This document shows positions 48,021 through 57,925 of a DNA stretch of 64,000 bases, piece by piece. Source of the stretch: an uncultured Nitrosomonas sp. GTDB taxonomy: Bacteria; Pseudomonadota; Gammaproteobacteria; Burkholderiales; Nitrosomonadaceae. Position 1 is the stretch's first letter. Each line of letters starts with the position of its first letter. The notes beneath the pieces were generated by a model, which ran no database searches, was not told where the DNA came from, and worked only from the letters and a program-made list of their open reading frames with translations. Location of the stretch: the NCBI GenBank assembly GCA_949281375.1, contig CASDLT010000047.1:1-64000 (forward strand). Reading direction: 5' to 3'. The position numbers were made by a program, and so were the translations under genes.

Positions 48021-49388
48021 TCATCGCTTGCCATACACATATTGCAAGCCAATGCTGGCGCCATTTGCATTATATCCTCCTGTCCGTATTCCGCCTCGTT
48101 CGGCATCGGTATCGAGATCAGTATGATAAATCGAAGCGTTCAGCTGCAGACCTAGGTACGGCGAATAGATTAATCGGAGTGCTGCATTGCGGAAGGTATT
48201 ATGCCGGCCGACAGGGAGTGTACTGTCAGTCAGCACTGAGAAACGATTAAAATTACGAGTTTCATATGAAAATTCGCCTTCGAATCTTACTTTTTCGGTT
48301 ATTTTCCAATAAGGAATTAAATTTACCCCGGTGTTGAGACCGAAGTTTGCAGTCAGGTTATTCATCGAATTAGTAAGGCGCCAGCCGCTCACGGAGAGGC
48401 CAAGCTTGTCCGTTGGTTCCCAGTAATAAGTGCCGCGTGCGTTAAATCCGTTAAAATCACGCTCTTTAAAGCTGGCATTGCTGCGGTCTACCCATCCCCC
48501 GCTTATTTGCACTCGTGATTTCTCTGTTAAATTCCAGTTAACTCTACCCATGACTTCCATTTGTGTAAAATCATTACTGCCGGAAATGTTAGGATTACCC
48601 GGGTTAATCGCGGAGAGAGGTAATGAAAAATCACCTAAAATAGCTCGATAAAACACTCCAATCGTATTTTTGTTAGCAGTAATGTAATCAATGCCACCTT
48701 CAAAGCGATTTTCTGTGCGTTCCAGGAAACGGAAGTTGTTAAATCCCGTCACTGCAGAATTTGCCTTTGTATCCAGACTATAATGAGTATATTCACCACG
48801 CACGCTCCAGCTTGGATGCAGGCGCCACGCACCATTGATAAATTGGGTTTGCTCGGTGCGTATGACTTGCGTTCCCGGAAGGAATATCAGGGGTAGCAAT
48901 GATTGCACATAGCTGGCGCCCATATTTCCTTCCAGTCGATTTCCCAAGACCCAGTTCCAATTTCCATTGGTGCTGATCAAGTTGTTATTCATAAAGCTGA
49001 ATCGCTCGAATTTGGTATAGGTCCAGTTGAAGTCGGCGGTGAATCGCTGCCTGCTGATCATTTTATCAAATTGAATACCACCGGTAAGACGATTGGTGAG
49101 GTCAGCAATTTTGCCTTGGCGTATGAACTCAACGAGCTGAGGATTATCTGGGAAAGCTTGCTCTGGTTGATTAAGAAATAATGGACGCAACCGCAGCATG
49201 TTATCATCAGCGGTAAGTGCGTAATTGAAATAGGGTTGTAACATGGGCTGCACTGTTTTGTTTTGTCCAACGGCAAGCGTGGATATACTCAGCAGCATTA
49301 GCATCAATATTGCTGAAGCTAAACTACAGCAATGATTTTGATACTTTAGAAAAAAGAATGTGTTATGAATAAAATTGATGCGTATCAA
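48021..49388 (-). CDS. EpsL-like outer-membrane beta-barrel protein
   Basis: 455 residues. A long N-terminus with a hydrophobic segment (ASAILMLMLLSISTLAVGQ) suggests a late signal cleavage near residue 41, so the real start may be downstream. The mature protein has the pattern PYFNYALTADDNMLRL and many alternating aromatic strands, ending in YVYGKR. This resembles the EpsL family associated with exosortase B polysaccharide clusters in betaproteobacteria. It may be an outer-membrane part of exopolysaccharide export. It stands alone here, without other eps genes. Confidence 0.7.
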   Translation of the reverse strand: MIRINFIHNTFFFLKYQNHCCSLASAILMLMLLSISTLAVGQNKTVQPMLQPYFNYALTADDNMLRLRPLFLNQPEQAFPDNPQLVEFIRQGKIADLTNRLTGGIQFDKMISRQRFTADFNWTYTKFERFSFMNNNLISTNGNWNWVLGNRLEGNMGASYVQSLLPLIFLPGTQVIRTEQTQFINGAWRLHPSWSVRGEYTHYSLDTKANSAVTGFNNFRFLERTENRFEGGIDYITANKNTIGVFYRAILGDFSLPLSAINPGNPNISGSNDFTQMEVMGRVNWNLTEKSRVQISGGWVDRSNASFKERDFNGFNARGTYYWEPTDKLGLSVSGWRLTNSMNNLTANFGLNTGVNLIPYWKITEKVRFEGEFSYETRNFNRFSVLTDSTLPVGRHNTFRNAALRLIYSPYLGLQLNASIYHTDLDTDAERGGIRTGGYNANGASIGLQYVYGKR

Positions 49389-49603
49389 TTGTAACTTCCA
49401 TGAAATGACATTTGAGTTAACGTAAGAAATTCAGAATTTCTAAAATCTGGATATCAACGGAATTTTATATTTCGACAGAAAATTACTTATTTTTATAGCA
49501 TATTCTCATAAAAATTTTTTTGAGCAATACTTTTTGCCGAGGAAAAAAAATTTTTATTGGAAATAAAATAAATCTGTCGTTAATTTTATTAATCAATGAT
49601 AAA

Positions 49604-49666
49604 AAGGCGAGATAATCGCATTGTATCGGGTATACTCACTGGTTTTTTTACAAAACTACCCGCCTT
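49604..49666 (+). promoter_or_regulatory. Structured metK leader
   Basis: AAGG (49604-49607) and CGGGTA (49627-49632) can pair with the contiguous TACCCGCCTT (49657-49666), giving a stem with a large 5' bulge and a 24-nt loop containing T7. It ends 18 bp before the metK ATG. TATACT at 49631-49636 could instead be a -10 box. It does not match any SAM riboswitch class I can recognise. Confidence 0.3.
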
Positions 49667-49684
49667 GAATTTAAATTTTATACT

Positions 49685-50848
49685 ATGAGTGAATATCTTT
49701 TTACGTCGGAATCTGTTTCTGAAGGACATCCTGACAAAGTTGCTGATCAGATTTCAGATGCTGTTTTAGATGCAATTCTGCATCAAGACGCAAATGCGCG
49801 GGTTGCATGCGAGACATTGTGCAGCACTGGTTTAATCGTATTATCGGGTGAAATCACTACGCATGCTTCAGTCGATTATAATATCATTGCGCGTGAGACT
49901 GTTAAGAATATTGGTTATACCAGTTCAAACATCGGTTTTGATTCGACGACTTGCGCGGTTCTTACGGCATTCAACAAGCAGTCTCCCGATATCGCTCAGG
50001 GCGTTAATCGTTCTAAAGAAGAAGAAATGGAGCAAGGAGCAGGTGATCAGGGTCTGATGTTTGGCTACGCGTGTGATGAGACACCCCAGCTGATGCCCAT
50101 GCCTATATTTTATGCGCACCGCCTGGTCGAGCGTCAAGCTGAATTAAGAAAAAAAGGACAGTTAGCTTGGCTTCGCCCGGATGCCAAATCGCAAGTTTCA
50201 GTTCGATATCAGGATGGTAAGCCCAAACAGATCGAAACGGTGGTCATTTCTACCCAGCATGATCCAGACATTTCACATCATGCTTTGACCGAAGCTGTCA
50301 TCGAAGAAATCATCAAACCGGTATTGCCTGCCGAACTGGTCGGTCATCAGATTAATTATCTGGTCAATCCAACCGGTCGTTTTGTCGTAGGAGGCCCGAT
50401 GGGAGACTGCGGTTTGACGGGGCGAAAGATCATCGTCGATAGCTATGGCGGATCTGCGCATCATGGCGGTGGCGCTTTTTCCGGCAAAGATCCTTCTAAG
50501 GTTGATCGTTCCGCAACTTATGCAGGTCGCTATGTGGCAAAGAATATCGTTGCTGCAGGAATTGCTCAGAAATGCGAAGTTCAGGTTGCCTATGCCATTG
50601 GCGTTGCGCGACCTGTTTCATTGATGGTGAATACCTTTGGCACCGGGAAAATTGCTGACGAAAGGATTGTGCAATTAATCGAAAAGCATTTTGATCTGCG
50701 TCCGCGTGGGATTATTCATACTCTCGATTTGCTGCGCCCGATTTATGCCAAAACAGCGGCATATGGACATTTTGGACGTGAATTACCGGAATTTACCTGG
50801 GAAGCTACCGATAAGGCAGAGCAATTACGCGTTGATGCGGGTATTTGA
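49685..50848 (+). CDS. metK: S-adenosylmethionine synthetase
   Basis: 387 residues, typical length. Makes SAM from methionine and ATP. Motifs: [18 protein letters not shown] at the N-terminus, the hexapeptide GAGDQG, and the phosphate loop [17 protein letters not shown]. No clear ribosome site precedes the ATG, which is AT-rich and close to a leader stem. It is followed by the SAH riboswitch and ahcY, so the SAM cycle is grouped here. Confidence 0.98.
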   Translation: MSEYLFTSESVSEGHPDKVADQISDAVLDAILHQDANARVACETLCSTGLIVLSGEITTHASVDYNIIARETVKNIGYTSSNIGFDSTTCAVLTAFNKQSPDIAQGVNRSKEEEMEQGAGDQGLMFGYACDETPQLMPMPIFYAHRLVERQAELRKKGQLAWLRPDAKSQVSVRYQDGKPKQIETVVISTQHDPDISHHALTEAVIEEIIKPVLPAELVGHQINYLVNPTGRFVVGGPMGDCGLTGRKIIVDSYGGSAHHGGGAFSGKDPSKVDRSATYAGRYVAKNIVAAGIAQKCEVQVAYAIGVARPVSLMVNTFGTGKIADERIVQLIEKHFDLRPRGIIHTLDLLRPIYAKTAAYGHFGRELPEFTWEATDKAEQLRVDAGI

Positions 50849-50890
50849 TCTGCTGAAATCAACTGTCATTCCAAAATAAGTTATCTATCT

Positions 50891-50968
50891 TTCCGAGGTG
50901 TTGAGGAGCGCTGCAACGGCATATGTCGTGAGGCTCAGCACTGGCGGTTATTGTTCCAACGGCGCTCG
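50891..50968 (+). promoter_or_regulatory. S-adenosylhomocysteine (SAH) riboswitch
   Basis: The leader 20 bp before ahcY carries the conserved blocks of the ahcY RNA motif: CCGAGG..., GAGGAGCGCTGCAAC, GAGGCTC and AACGGCGCTC, the last able to pair with GAGCGC in the first half. This class turns on ahcY when SAH accumulates. The aptamer end at 50967 is 21 bp before the ATG, with the ribosome site AGGAGA between, which fits regulation of translation. Confidence 0.88.
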
Positions 50969-50988
50969 TTCATATTCAGGAGAAAATT

Positions 50989-52422
50989 ATGAACGCTGTG
51001 CTCAACTCGAATGGCGAATCTTTTGTTGATTATAAGATCGCGGATATTGCGTTAGCTGACTGGGGCCGTAAGGAAATTGCAATCGCTGAAACGGAAATGC
51101 CGGGTTTAATGGCATTACGTAAAGAGTATGGGCATCAGAAACCTCTGACAGGAGCGCGTATCGCAGGCTCTTTGCACATGACCATTCAGACAGCCGTGCT
51201 CATTGAAACATTGGTAGCGCTGGGTGCAGAAGTGCGCTGGGCTTCATGCAATATTTTTTCCACTCAAGATCACGCAGCAGCAGCGATAGCGGCCAATCAT
51301 ATCCCGGTGTTCGCATACAAGGGCGAAACATTGACCGATTATTGGGAATACGCTCATCGCATTTTTGAATGGACGGTTGCAGGCCAACCAAGCGGCGCCA
51401 ACATGATTCTGGATGACGGCGGCGATGCGACATTATTGCTGATTTTAGGCACCAAAGCTGAGAAGGATCCGTCAGTGATTGCGCATCCCAGCAATGAAGA
51501 AGAAACTGCATTATTTGCCTCGATTGCCGCGAAATTAGCTACTCATCCGGGTTGGTATTCGACTAACCTCGCCAGAATCCAGGGCGTTACCGAAGAAACC
51601 ACGACCGGGGTTCATCGTTTATATGAAATGCATAAACAGGGTGCGCTTCCATTTCCTGCATTTAATGTCAACGATTCTGTCACTAAATCAAAGTTTGACA
51701 ATTTATATGGGTGTCGGGAATCGCTGGTGGATGGCATCAAGCGTGCGACTGATGTGATGATCGCCGGCAAGATTGCCGTTGTGTGCGGGTATGGAGATGT
51801 CGGTAAAGGTTGTGCGCAATCATTGCGGGGATTGGGCGCAACGGTGTGGATCACTGAAATCGATCCGATTTGCGCATTGCAGGCTGCGATGGAAGGTTAT
51901 CGGGTAGTAACGATGGACGATGCGTGCAAGCTGGCGGATATTTTCGTCACGGCAACCGGCAACCTGCGTGTGATCACACATGACCACATGCTGAACATGA
52001 AAGATCAAGCCATCGTATGTAATATTGGTCATTTTGATTCGGAAATCGATATTGCTTCAATTCAGAAGTACCAATGGGATAACATCAAACCGCAAGTTGA
52101 TCATGTCATTTTTCCCACAGGACGACGAATCATCGTGCTTGCGCAAGGCAGGCTGGTGAATCTAGGATGCGCTACTGGACATCCTTCGTTCGTGATGTCA
52201 AGTTCGTTTACAAACCAAGTGCTGGCGCAAATGGAATTATGGCAGAATGGCGCAAATTATCAGAAAAATGTCTATGTGTTGCCCAAGCATCTGGATGAAA
52301 AAGTGGCCCGGCTGCACCTTGGGAAACTGGGTGTTAAACTGACCGAGTTGACCGATGAGCAGGCTCTTTATCTGGGACTTGGCAAGGAAGGTCCTTTCAA
52401 ACCGGAAATGTATCGATATTAA
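50989..52422 (+). CDS. ahcY: Adenosylhomocysteinase
   Basis: 477 residues, the longer form common in proteobacteria. Hydrolyses SAH to adenosine and homocysteine with bound NAD. The cofactor motif [18 protein letters not shown] lies near residue 265, substrate residues sit in the [16 protein letters not shown] region, and the enzyme ends in the conserved KPEMYRY. An AGGAGA ribosome site lies 6 bp upstream, overlapped by the riboswitch's expression platform. Confidence 0.98.
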   Translation: MNAVLNSNGESFVDYKIADIALADWGRKEIAIAETEMPGLMALRKEYGHQKPLTGARIAGSLHMTIQTAVLIETLVALGAEVRWASCNIFSTQDHAAAAIAANHIPVFAYKGETLTDYWEYAHRIFEWTVAGQPSGANMILDDGGDATLLLILGTKAEKDPSVIAHPSNEEETALFASIAAKLATHPGWYSTNLARIQGVTEETTTGVHRLYEMHKQGALPFPAFNVNDSVTKSKFDNLYGCRESLVDGIKRATDVMIAGKIAVVCGYGDVGKGCAQSLRGLGATVWITEIDPICALQAAMEGYRVVTMDDACKLADIFVTATGNLRVITHDHMLNMKDQAIVCNIGHFDSEIDIASIQKYQWDNIKPQVDHVIFPTGRRIIVLAQGRLVNLGCATGHPSFVMSSSFTNQVLAQMELWQNGANYQKNVYVLPKHLDEKVARLHLGKLGVKLTELTDEQALYLGLGKEGPFKPEMYRY

Positions 52423-52432
52423 TCTTGTTTCA

Positions 52433-52465
52433 GGAGAACTATGCACTTTATCTCAATAGTTCTCC
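52433..52465. promoter_or_regulatory. Hairpin between ahcY and metF
   Basis: Perfect 10-bp arms (GGAGAACTAT/ATAGTTCTCC) with a 13-nt loop, 11 bp after the ahcY stop. No T-run follows, so it could be a processing or attenuating stem rather than a full terminator. Confidence 0.45.
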
Positions 52466-52542
52466 CATTATCTCCTGTGATAATAAGAGGATATCCGAAT
52501 TTGCATGACGACTGATCATTCTGGTTTGATGGATGGGTAACA

Positions 52543-53403
52543 ATGGAATCACAAAAGAAATTTTCTCCTGCATTCAGTTTTGAGCTTTTCCCCCCACAGA
52601 CTCCTCAAGGCATAGAAAAATTAAAGCAAACCCGACAGGAGTTGGCGCAATTTACTCCTAAGTTTTTTTCGGTGACGTTCGGGGCAGGGGGGTCAACGCG
52701 TGAGCGCACATTGGATACTGTGCTGGAAATTCAAGCAGAAGGGCATGTTGTGGCGCCGCATTTGTCCTGCATCGGCTCGACTCAGCAAAATATTCGCGAC
52801 ATTCTTGAAAAATATCATCATGCGGGTATTCGACATATTGTCGCATTGCGTGGTGATCTGCCCTCCGGAATGGCGCAAGCAGGCGAATTTCGCTACGCCA
52901 GCGAGCTGGTTAGCTTCATCCGGCAAGAATTTGGAACTGCCTTCCACATCGAGGTGGCAGCATATCCAGAATATCACCCCCAGGCACGATCTGCGCAATC
53001 CGATTTTGAAAATTTCAAACGTAAAATCGACTTGGGCGCCAATTCTGCAATCACGCAATATTTTTACAATGCCGATGCCTATTTTCATTTTGTCGAGTCC
53101 TGTGAATCGGCCGGTTTGAATATTCCGATTGTGCCCGGAATCATGCCGATCAATAAATTCTCGCAATTAGTGAGATTTTCAGATACCTGCGGGGCAGAAA
53201 TTCCTCGCTGGATTCGCAGGAAGCTTGAAGGATACAGCGATGATGCGGCATCGATTCAGGCATTTGGATTGGATGTCGTGACCCAGCTTTGTGAGCGCTT
53301 ATTGCAAGCCGGTGCTCCAGGCTTGCATTTTTATACTTTGAATTCCGCGAGTCTGACATCGATCATATGGCAGCGCCTCAATCTCAACAGTAACGCCGAG
53401 TAA
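52543..53403 (+). CDS. metF: Methylenetetrahydrofolate reductase
   Basis: 286 residues, a TIM-barrel flavoprotein. Reduces 5,10-methylene-THF to 5-methyl-THF, the methyl donor for methionine synthesis. Seen: FSFELFPPQTPQG, SVTFGAGGSTRERT, the FAD region ALRGDLPSG and the late GVPGLHFYTLN-like end (here GAPGLHFYTLN). Completes the methionine-cycle group with metK and ahcY. Confidence 0.97.
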   Translation: MESQKKFSPAFSFELFPPQTPQGIEKLKQTRQELAQFTPKFFSVTFGAGGSTRERTLDTVLEIQAEGHVVAPHLSCIGSTQQNIRDILEKYHHAGIRHIVALRGDLPSGMAQAGEFRYASELVSFIRQEFGTAFHIEVAAYPEYHPQARSAQSDFENFKRKIDLGANSAITQYFYNADAYFHFVESCESAGLNIPIVPGIMPINKFSQLVRFSDTCGAEIPRWIRRKLEGYSDDAASIQAFGLDVVTQLCERLLQAGAPGLHFYTLNSASLTSIIWQRLNLNSNAE

Positions 53404-53575
53404 TTTACAGCCATGAGGTGCCGCAGATCGTCTTGTTGTGCCCAGGGATTGGGTTAATCACATTGATTAGTTGAGCTTAACGCTGAAGTAGGCACGATCT
53501 TTATTTCTGATATGGCCGGTCGGTATATAATGCGCATCAATATTCTGATTGAAACAATATGCATAGGGTTTTGAA

Positions 53576-54271
53576 ATGAAAGACAGTCAAACAGATTCAA
53601 ATAAATCCGCCGGCAGCGGCTCAGGTTCATTACCTTCAATCGATATGTCCACGATGGACGCGTGTATTGAGCATGCCAAGGAAATTAAAGTCACTCAGCT
53701 TGAGCTGATCAAGAGTAAACGTTATGACTTCGCACCTGAATTTAGGGATATGACGATTCAGCTCTATCTATTAGGGGTGATGTGGAAGTTTGCTGAAACG
53801 CTGGGTAATGGCTCAGAAGCGCGAGAACTGTCATTCGCTGCAATGAAAACCATGCTCGTGCAGGAGGGATGGAGTCCAAGAAGAGCCGCCAAACGCATTG
53901 AGTTTCTGCGAAAAATGGCCAAGCTTGAAGATGGTCACGATGCGTTGGCAGTCATTGTTGGCTATGAATCAGTGAGCGGCGATAACAGCCTGGCAGAAGT
54001 ATATGATCATTATGTGGATGATATGCAGGTTTCTGGGGCTTTCTGGCGGTTGTATGATCGCGGCAGAAAGATCATGCTCTACGGAGGATTGCTAGTCGCC
54101 TTTGTGGTCATCTGGTTTGTGACGCTCTTCATGCCGGGCAACAGTGCCATCGCCACGCTCGCTGCGGGAGTGATCGCTGCGGCGTTGTATGTGATTCCGG
54201 TATTTCTGATTGGTATTTTCATGTACCGTACAAAAATCAAAAAATATAAAACAAACAACCAGTCCGAATGA
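53576..54271 (+). CDS. Hypothetical membrane protein
   Basis: 231 residues. A Ser/Gly-rich N-terminus (about 30 residues) and a helical soluble part (EHAKEIKVTQLELIKSKRYD; SPRRAAKRIEFLRKMAK) are followed by two membrane helices (about 165-187 and 193-217) and a Lys-rich tail. The cytoplasmic part is unrecognised. It sits between metF and folD on the same strand; the link with folate metabolism is only positional. Confidence 0.75.
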   Translation: MKDSQTDSNKSAGSGSGSLPSIDMSTMDACIEHAKEIKVTQLELIKSKRYDFAPEFRDMTIQLYLLGVMWKFAETLGNGSEARELSFAAMKTMLVQEGWSPRRAAKRIEFLRKMAKLEDGHDALAVIVGYESVSGDNSLAEVYDHYVDDMQVSGAFWRLYDRGRKIMLYGGLLVAFVVIWFVTLFMPGNSAIATLAAGVIAAALYVIPVFLIGIFMYRTKIKKYKTNNQSE

Positions 54272-54345
54272 AGACATTTATTTGATTCAATGCCGTCGAG
54301 TCTATAATTCGAAATAATTCATCAAATCGGTCGTTAGCGAAAAAA

Positions 54346-55230
54346 ATGAGCGCTCAAATCATTGATGGTAAACAGATAGCTGCATCAGTTCGTGGCGAAT
54401 GGAAATTACGTGCCGAGAAACTGATTCAGTCAGGCACAACGCCAGGCCTCGCCGTCATAATTGTTGGTGATAATCCGGCCTCTAGCATCTATGTCCGAAA
54501 CAAGGTCAGAGCCTGTAGTGAGATTGGTATTTTTTCTGAAGTGCATAGTTTTCCGCAGGATGCGCAACAGCAGGAAGTGCTGGATTGCATACATGCGCTG
54601 AATGAGAATACGCACATTCATGGCATTCTGGTTCAATTGCCTTTACCGCCCCACTTTGAAAATAATCGCGTCATTACTTCAATCGCCGTAGAAAAAGATG
54701 TGGATGGCTTTCATCTATATAATATTGGCGCGCTAGTCACTGGAAATGCTCATTTTTTACCCTGCACACCCTATGGTGTCATGGTGATGCTGGAAAGACA
54801 TCAAATTTCGATTGAAGGACAGCATGCCGTCGTAGTTGGACGAAGCAATATTGTCGGCAAACCGATGGCGTTGATGTTATTGGAACGAGGCGCCACAGTC
54901 ACTGTCTGTACTTCAAGGACTCGCGATTTATCTCAATTTACCAAGCAGGCAGACATTTTAATCGTAGCGACCGGCAAACCTCGTCTGATCACCGCAGCCA
55001 TGGTAAAACCTGGCGTAACGGTGATTGATGTCGGTATCAATCGATCGGCCGATGGCACATTGTGTGGTGATGTCGATTTCGAGCCAGTCAAAGAGATCGC
55101 TGGCTATATTACGCCAGTCCCGGGCGGCGTTGGACCTATGACGATTACGATGCTGCTCTGTAACACCATATTGGCGGCAGAGCGTGCCCATGCGGGTGTT
55201 AATAGCGAATTCAATCAAGATAATTTCTAA
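54346..55230 (+). CDS. folD: Methylenetetrahydrofolate dehydrogenase/cyclohydrolase
   Basis: 294 residues, bifunctional. Interconverts 5,10-methylene-, methenyl- and 10-formyl-THF with NADP. The catalytic Lys is in [13 protein letters not shown], the Rossmann segment is [17 protein letters not shown], and [14 protein letters not shown] is the C-terminal signature. It lies 15 bp before aceE. Confidence 0.97.
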   Translation: MSAQIIDGKQIAASVRGEWKLRAEKLIQSGTTPGLAVIIVGDNPASSIYVRNKVRACSEIGIFSEVHSFPQDAQQQEVLDCIHALNENTHIHGILVQLPLPPHFENNRVITSIAVEKDVDGFHLYNIGALVTGNAHFLPCTPYGVMVMLERHQISIEGQHAVVVGRSNIVGKPMALMLLERGATVTVCTSRTRDLSQFTKQADILIVATGKPRLITAAMVKPGVTVIDVGINRSADGTLCGDVDFEPVKEIAGYITPVPGGVGPMTITMLLCNTILAAERAHAGVNSEFNQDNF

Positions 55231-55244
55231 CGGATGTGCTGAAA

Positions 55245-57905
55245 ATGGAATCGCAACCTGATATCGACCCCCAGGAAACGCAAGAATGGCTGGATGCATT
55301 AGATTCAGTGATCATGAGTGCCGGCGGAGAGCGGGCTCATTTTTTATTGGAAAAATTAATCGAAAAAGCGCGTCGGTCTGGCGCCTATCTTCCTTATAGT
55401 GCTACTACAGCCTATATCAACACCATTCCCACCGGTAAAGAAGAACGTTCACCCGGAAATAACGCCATTGAACATCGCATCCGTTCTTATGTGCGCTGGA
55501 ATGCCATGGCCATGGTATTGCGCGCCAATCGCAATACGAACGTCGGTGGACATATCGCCAGTTTTGCATCAGCAGCGACATTGTATGACATGGGATATAA
55601 CCATTTCTGGCATGCACCGAGTGATACTCATGGCGGAGATCTAGTGTATGTCCAGGGCCATTCGTCACCCGGTGTGTATGCGTATGCTTTTTTATCGAAA
55701 GAGCTGAGTCAGGAGCAACTGGACAATTTCCGCCAGGAAGCAAGCGGAAATGGCTTGTCATCGTATCCTCATCCTTGGTTAATGTCTACGTTCTGGCAAT
55801 TTCCAACCGTATCTATGGGGCTTGGGCCATTGATGGCCATCTATCAAGCACGATTCATGAAGTACTTGGGCAGTCGTGGCTTGATCAACAACACCCATGA
55901 CCGGAAAATCTGGGCATTCATGGGTGACGGAGAGATGGATGAGCCTGAATCGCTGGGCGCCATTTCTCTGGCTTCGCGGGAGAATCTCGATAATCTGATT
56001 TTCGTGGTTAATTGCAATCTTCAGCGTTTGGATGGCCCAGTGCGTGGAAATGGAAAAATCATCCAGGAATTGGAAGGCGCATTCCGTGGCGCCGGCTGGA
56101 ATGTAATTAAGGTGATCTGGGGATCGTATTGGGATCCATTGTTAGCCAAAGATACCAAAGGATTATTACAAAAACGCATGATGGAATGCGTGGATGGGGA
56201 ATACCAGAACTTCAAGGCTAGAGATGGCGCGTATGTGCGCGAGCATTTTTTTGGAAAATATCCGGAATTATTGGAAATGGTTGCCAATATGTCGGATGAC
56301 GATATCTGGCGATTGAATCGTGGCGGACATGATCCCTACAAAGTGTATGCTGCCTATGCGGCCGCCGTGAAACATACCGGCCAGCCCACCGTGATACTGG
56401 CCAAAACCATCAAGGGTTATGGAATGGGTGAGGCTGGAGAAGCACAAAACATCACTCATCAACAAAAAAAGATGGGAACGACTTCGTTGAAAGCATTCCG
56501 GAATCGTTTTGGCTTGGATATACCTGATGACAAAATTGATGAAATACCATATCTGACATTTGAAGAGAACTCTCCGGAATTCACATATATGCAGGAACGG
56601 CGCAAGGCGTTGGGAGGGGCGTTTCATCGTCGCAGAACCAGCGCCAATGCTTTACAGACACCGCCATTATCGGCATTTGAATCACTACTGAAAGCCAGCG
56701 GAGACGGTCGCGAGTCTTCAACGACCATGGCGTTCGTACGCATTCTGAACATTCTGGTGAAGGATAAACAGATTGGTAAGCATGTCGTTCCAATCGTTGC
56801 GGATGAATCGCGGACATTCGGAATGGAAGGGATGTTCCGTCAATTGGGCATCTGGTCGTCGGTTGGTCAGTTGTATACTCCCCAGGATGCCGACCAACTG
56901 ATGTATTACAAGGAAGACAAGAACGGTCAAATTTTGCAGGAAGGCATTAATGAAGCCGGCGCGATGTCTTCATGGATCGCCGCGGCAACATCCTATAGTA
57001 CCCACGGCATTCAAATGATCCCATTTTTCATTTTTTATTCCATGTTCGGTTTTCAGCGTGTCGGTGATTTAGCCTGGGCCGCGGGCGATATGCGCTGCCG
57101 GGGTTTTTTGTTGGGAGGCACGGCTGGACGGACGACATTGAATGGTGAGGGCCTGCAGCATGAAGACGGTCATAGTCATCTCGTGGCTTCAACGATTCCA
57201 AATTGCGTGGCGTATGACCCAGCTTTCGCGTACGAACTGGTTGTCATCATTCAGGATGGATTACGGCGGATGTATCAGGAGCAGGAGGATATCTATTACT
57301 ATATTACGGTAATGAATGAAAATTACTCCCATCCTGAAATGCCAGTCGGCGTGGAAAAAAATATATTGAAGGGCATGTATTTATTCAGGGAAGGAGAAAA
57401 GAAAGGTGAAGCGCGAGTTCAGTTGCTGGGCGCCGGCACCATATTGCGCGAAGTGATTGCTGCGGCCGAACTCTTGAAAAGGGATTTTGACGTGACCGCA
57501 GATATCTGGAGCGTCACCAGCTTTAATGAATTGAGGCGCGAAGCTCTTGCCGTGACGCGCTGGAATCTTCTACATCCCGATCAACCGGCAAAAACTTCGC
57601 ATGTGGAGAATTGTTTCAACGATCGAAAAGGCCCTTTCGTTGCGGCTACCGATTATATGAAGATCTATGCCGATCAAATCCGGGAATTTATTCCAGGAAC
57701 ATATCGTGTGCTGGGAACCGACGGATTCGGACGTTCCGATACGCGCGAGAAATTACGCCATTTCTTTGAAGTCGACCGTTTTTTCATTACCGTTGCGGCG
57801 CTCAAGGTTTTAGCGGAAGAAGGTCTTGTTCCGGCTGAACGCGTTGTTCACGCGATAGAAAAATACGGCATTGATCCCGAAAAATCCAATCCGGCAGTCA
57901 GCTGA
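55245..57905 (+). CDS. aceE: Pyruvate dehydrogenase E1 component
   Basis: 886 residues from the ATG at 55245; a GTG at 55236 is an alternative. Homodimeric E1 type. It decarboxylates pyruvate with thiamine diphosphate and passes acetyl to E2. The N-terminus DIDPQETQEWLDALDSVI matches E. coli AceE; the TPP/Mg motif is GDGEMDEPESLGA ending in VVNCN. It is followed 20 bp later by aceF. No lpd (E3) is in the window. Confidence 0.98.
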   Translation: MESQPDIDPQETQEWLDALDSVIMSAGGERAHFLLEKLIEKARRSGAYLPYSATTAYINTIPTGKEERSPGNNAIEHRIRSYVRWNAMAMVLRANRNTNVGGHIASFASAATLYDMGYNHFWHAPSDTHGGDLVYVQGHSSPGVYAYAFLSKELSQEQLDNFRQEASGNGLSSYPHPWLMSTFWQFPTVSMGLGPLMAIYQARFMKYLGSRGLINNTHDRKIWAFMGDGEMDEPESLGAISLASRENLDNLIFVVNCNLQRLDGPVRGNGKIIQELEGAFRGAGWNVIKVIWGSYWDPLLAKDTKGLLQKRMMECVDGEYQNFKARDGAYVREHFFGKYPELLEMVANMSDDDIWRLNRGGHDPYKVYAAYAAAVKHTGQPTVILAKTIKGYGMGEAGEAQNITHQQKKMGTTSLKAFRNRFGLDIPDDKIDEIPYLTFEENSPEFTYMQERRKALGGAFHRRRTSANALQTPPLSAFESLLKASGDGRESSTTMAFVRILNILVKDKQIGKHVVPIVADESRTFGMEGMFRQLGIWSSVGQLYTPQDADQLMYYKEDKNGQILQEGINEAGAMSSWIAAATSYSTHGIQMIPFFIFYSMFGFQRVGDLAWAAGDMRCRGFLLGGTAGRTTLNGEGLQHEDGHSHLVASTIPNCVAYDPAFAYELVVIIQDGLRRMYQEQEDIYYYITVMNENYSHPEMPVGVEKNILKGMYLFREGEKKGEARVQLLGAGTILREVIAAAELLKRDFDVTADIWSVTSFNELRREALAVTRWNLLHPDQPAKTSHVENCFNDRKGPFVAATDYMKIYADQIREFIPGTYRVLGTDGFGRSDTREKLRHFFEVDRFFITVAALKVLAEEGLVPAERVVHAIEKYGIDPEKSNPAVS

Positions 57906-57925
57906 CATCTCTTTGAGGAATAGTT

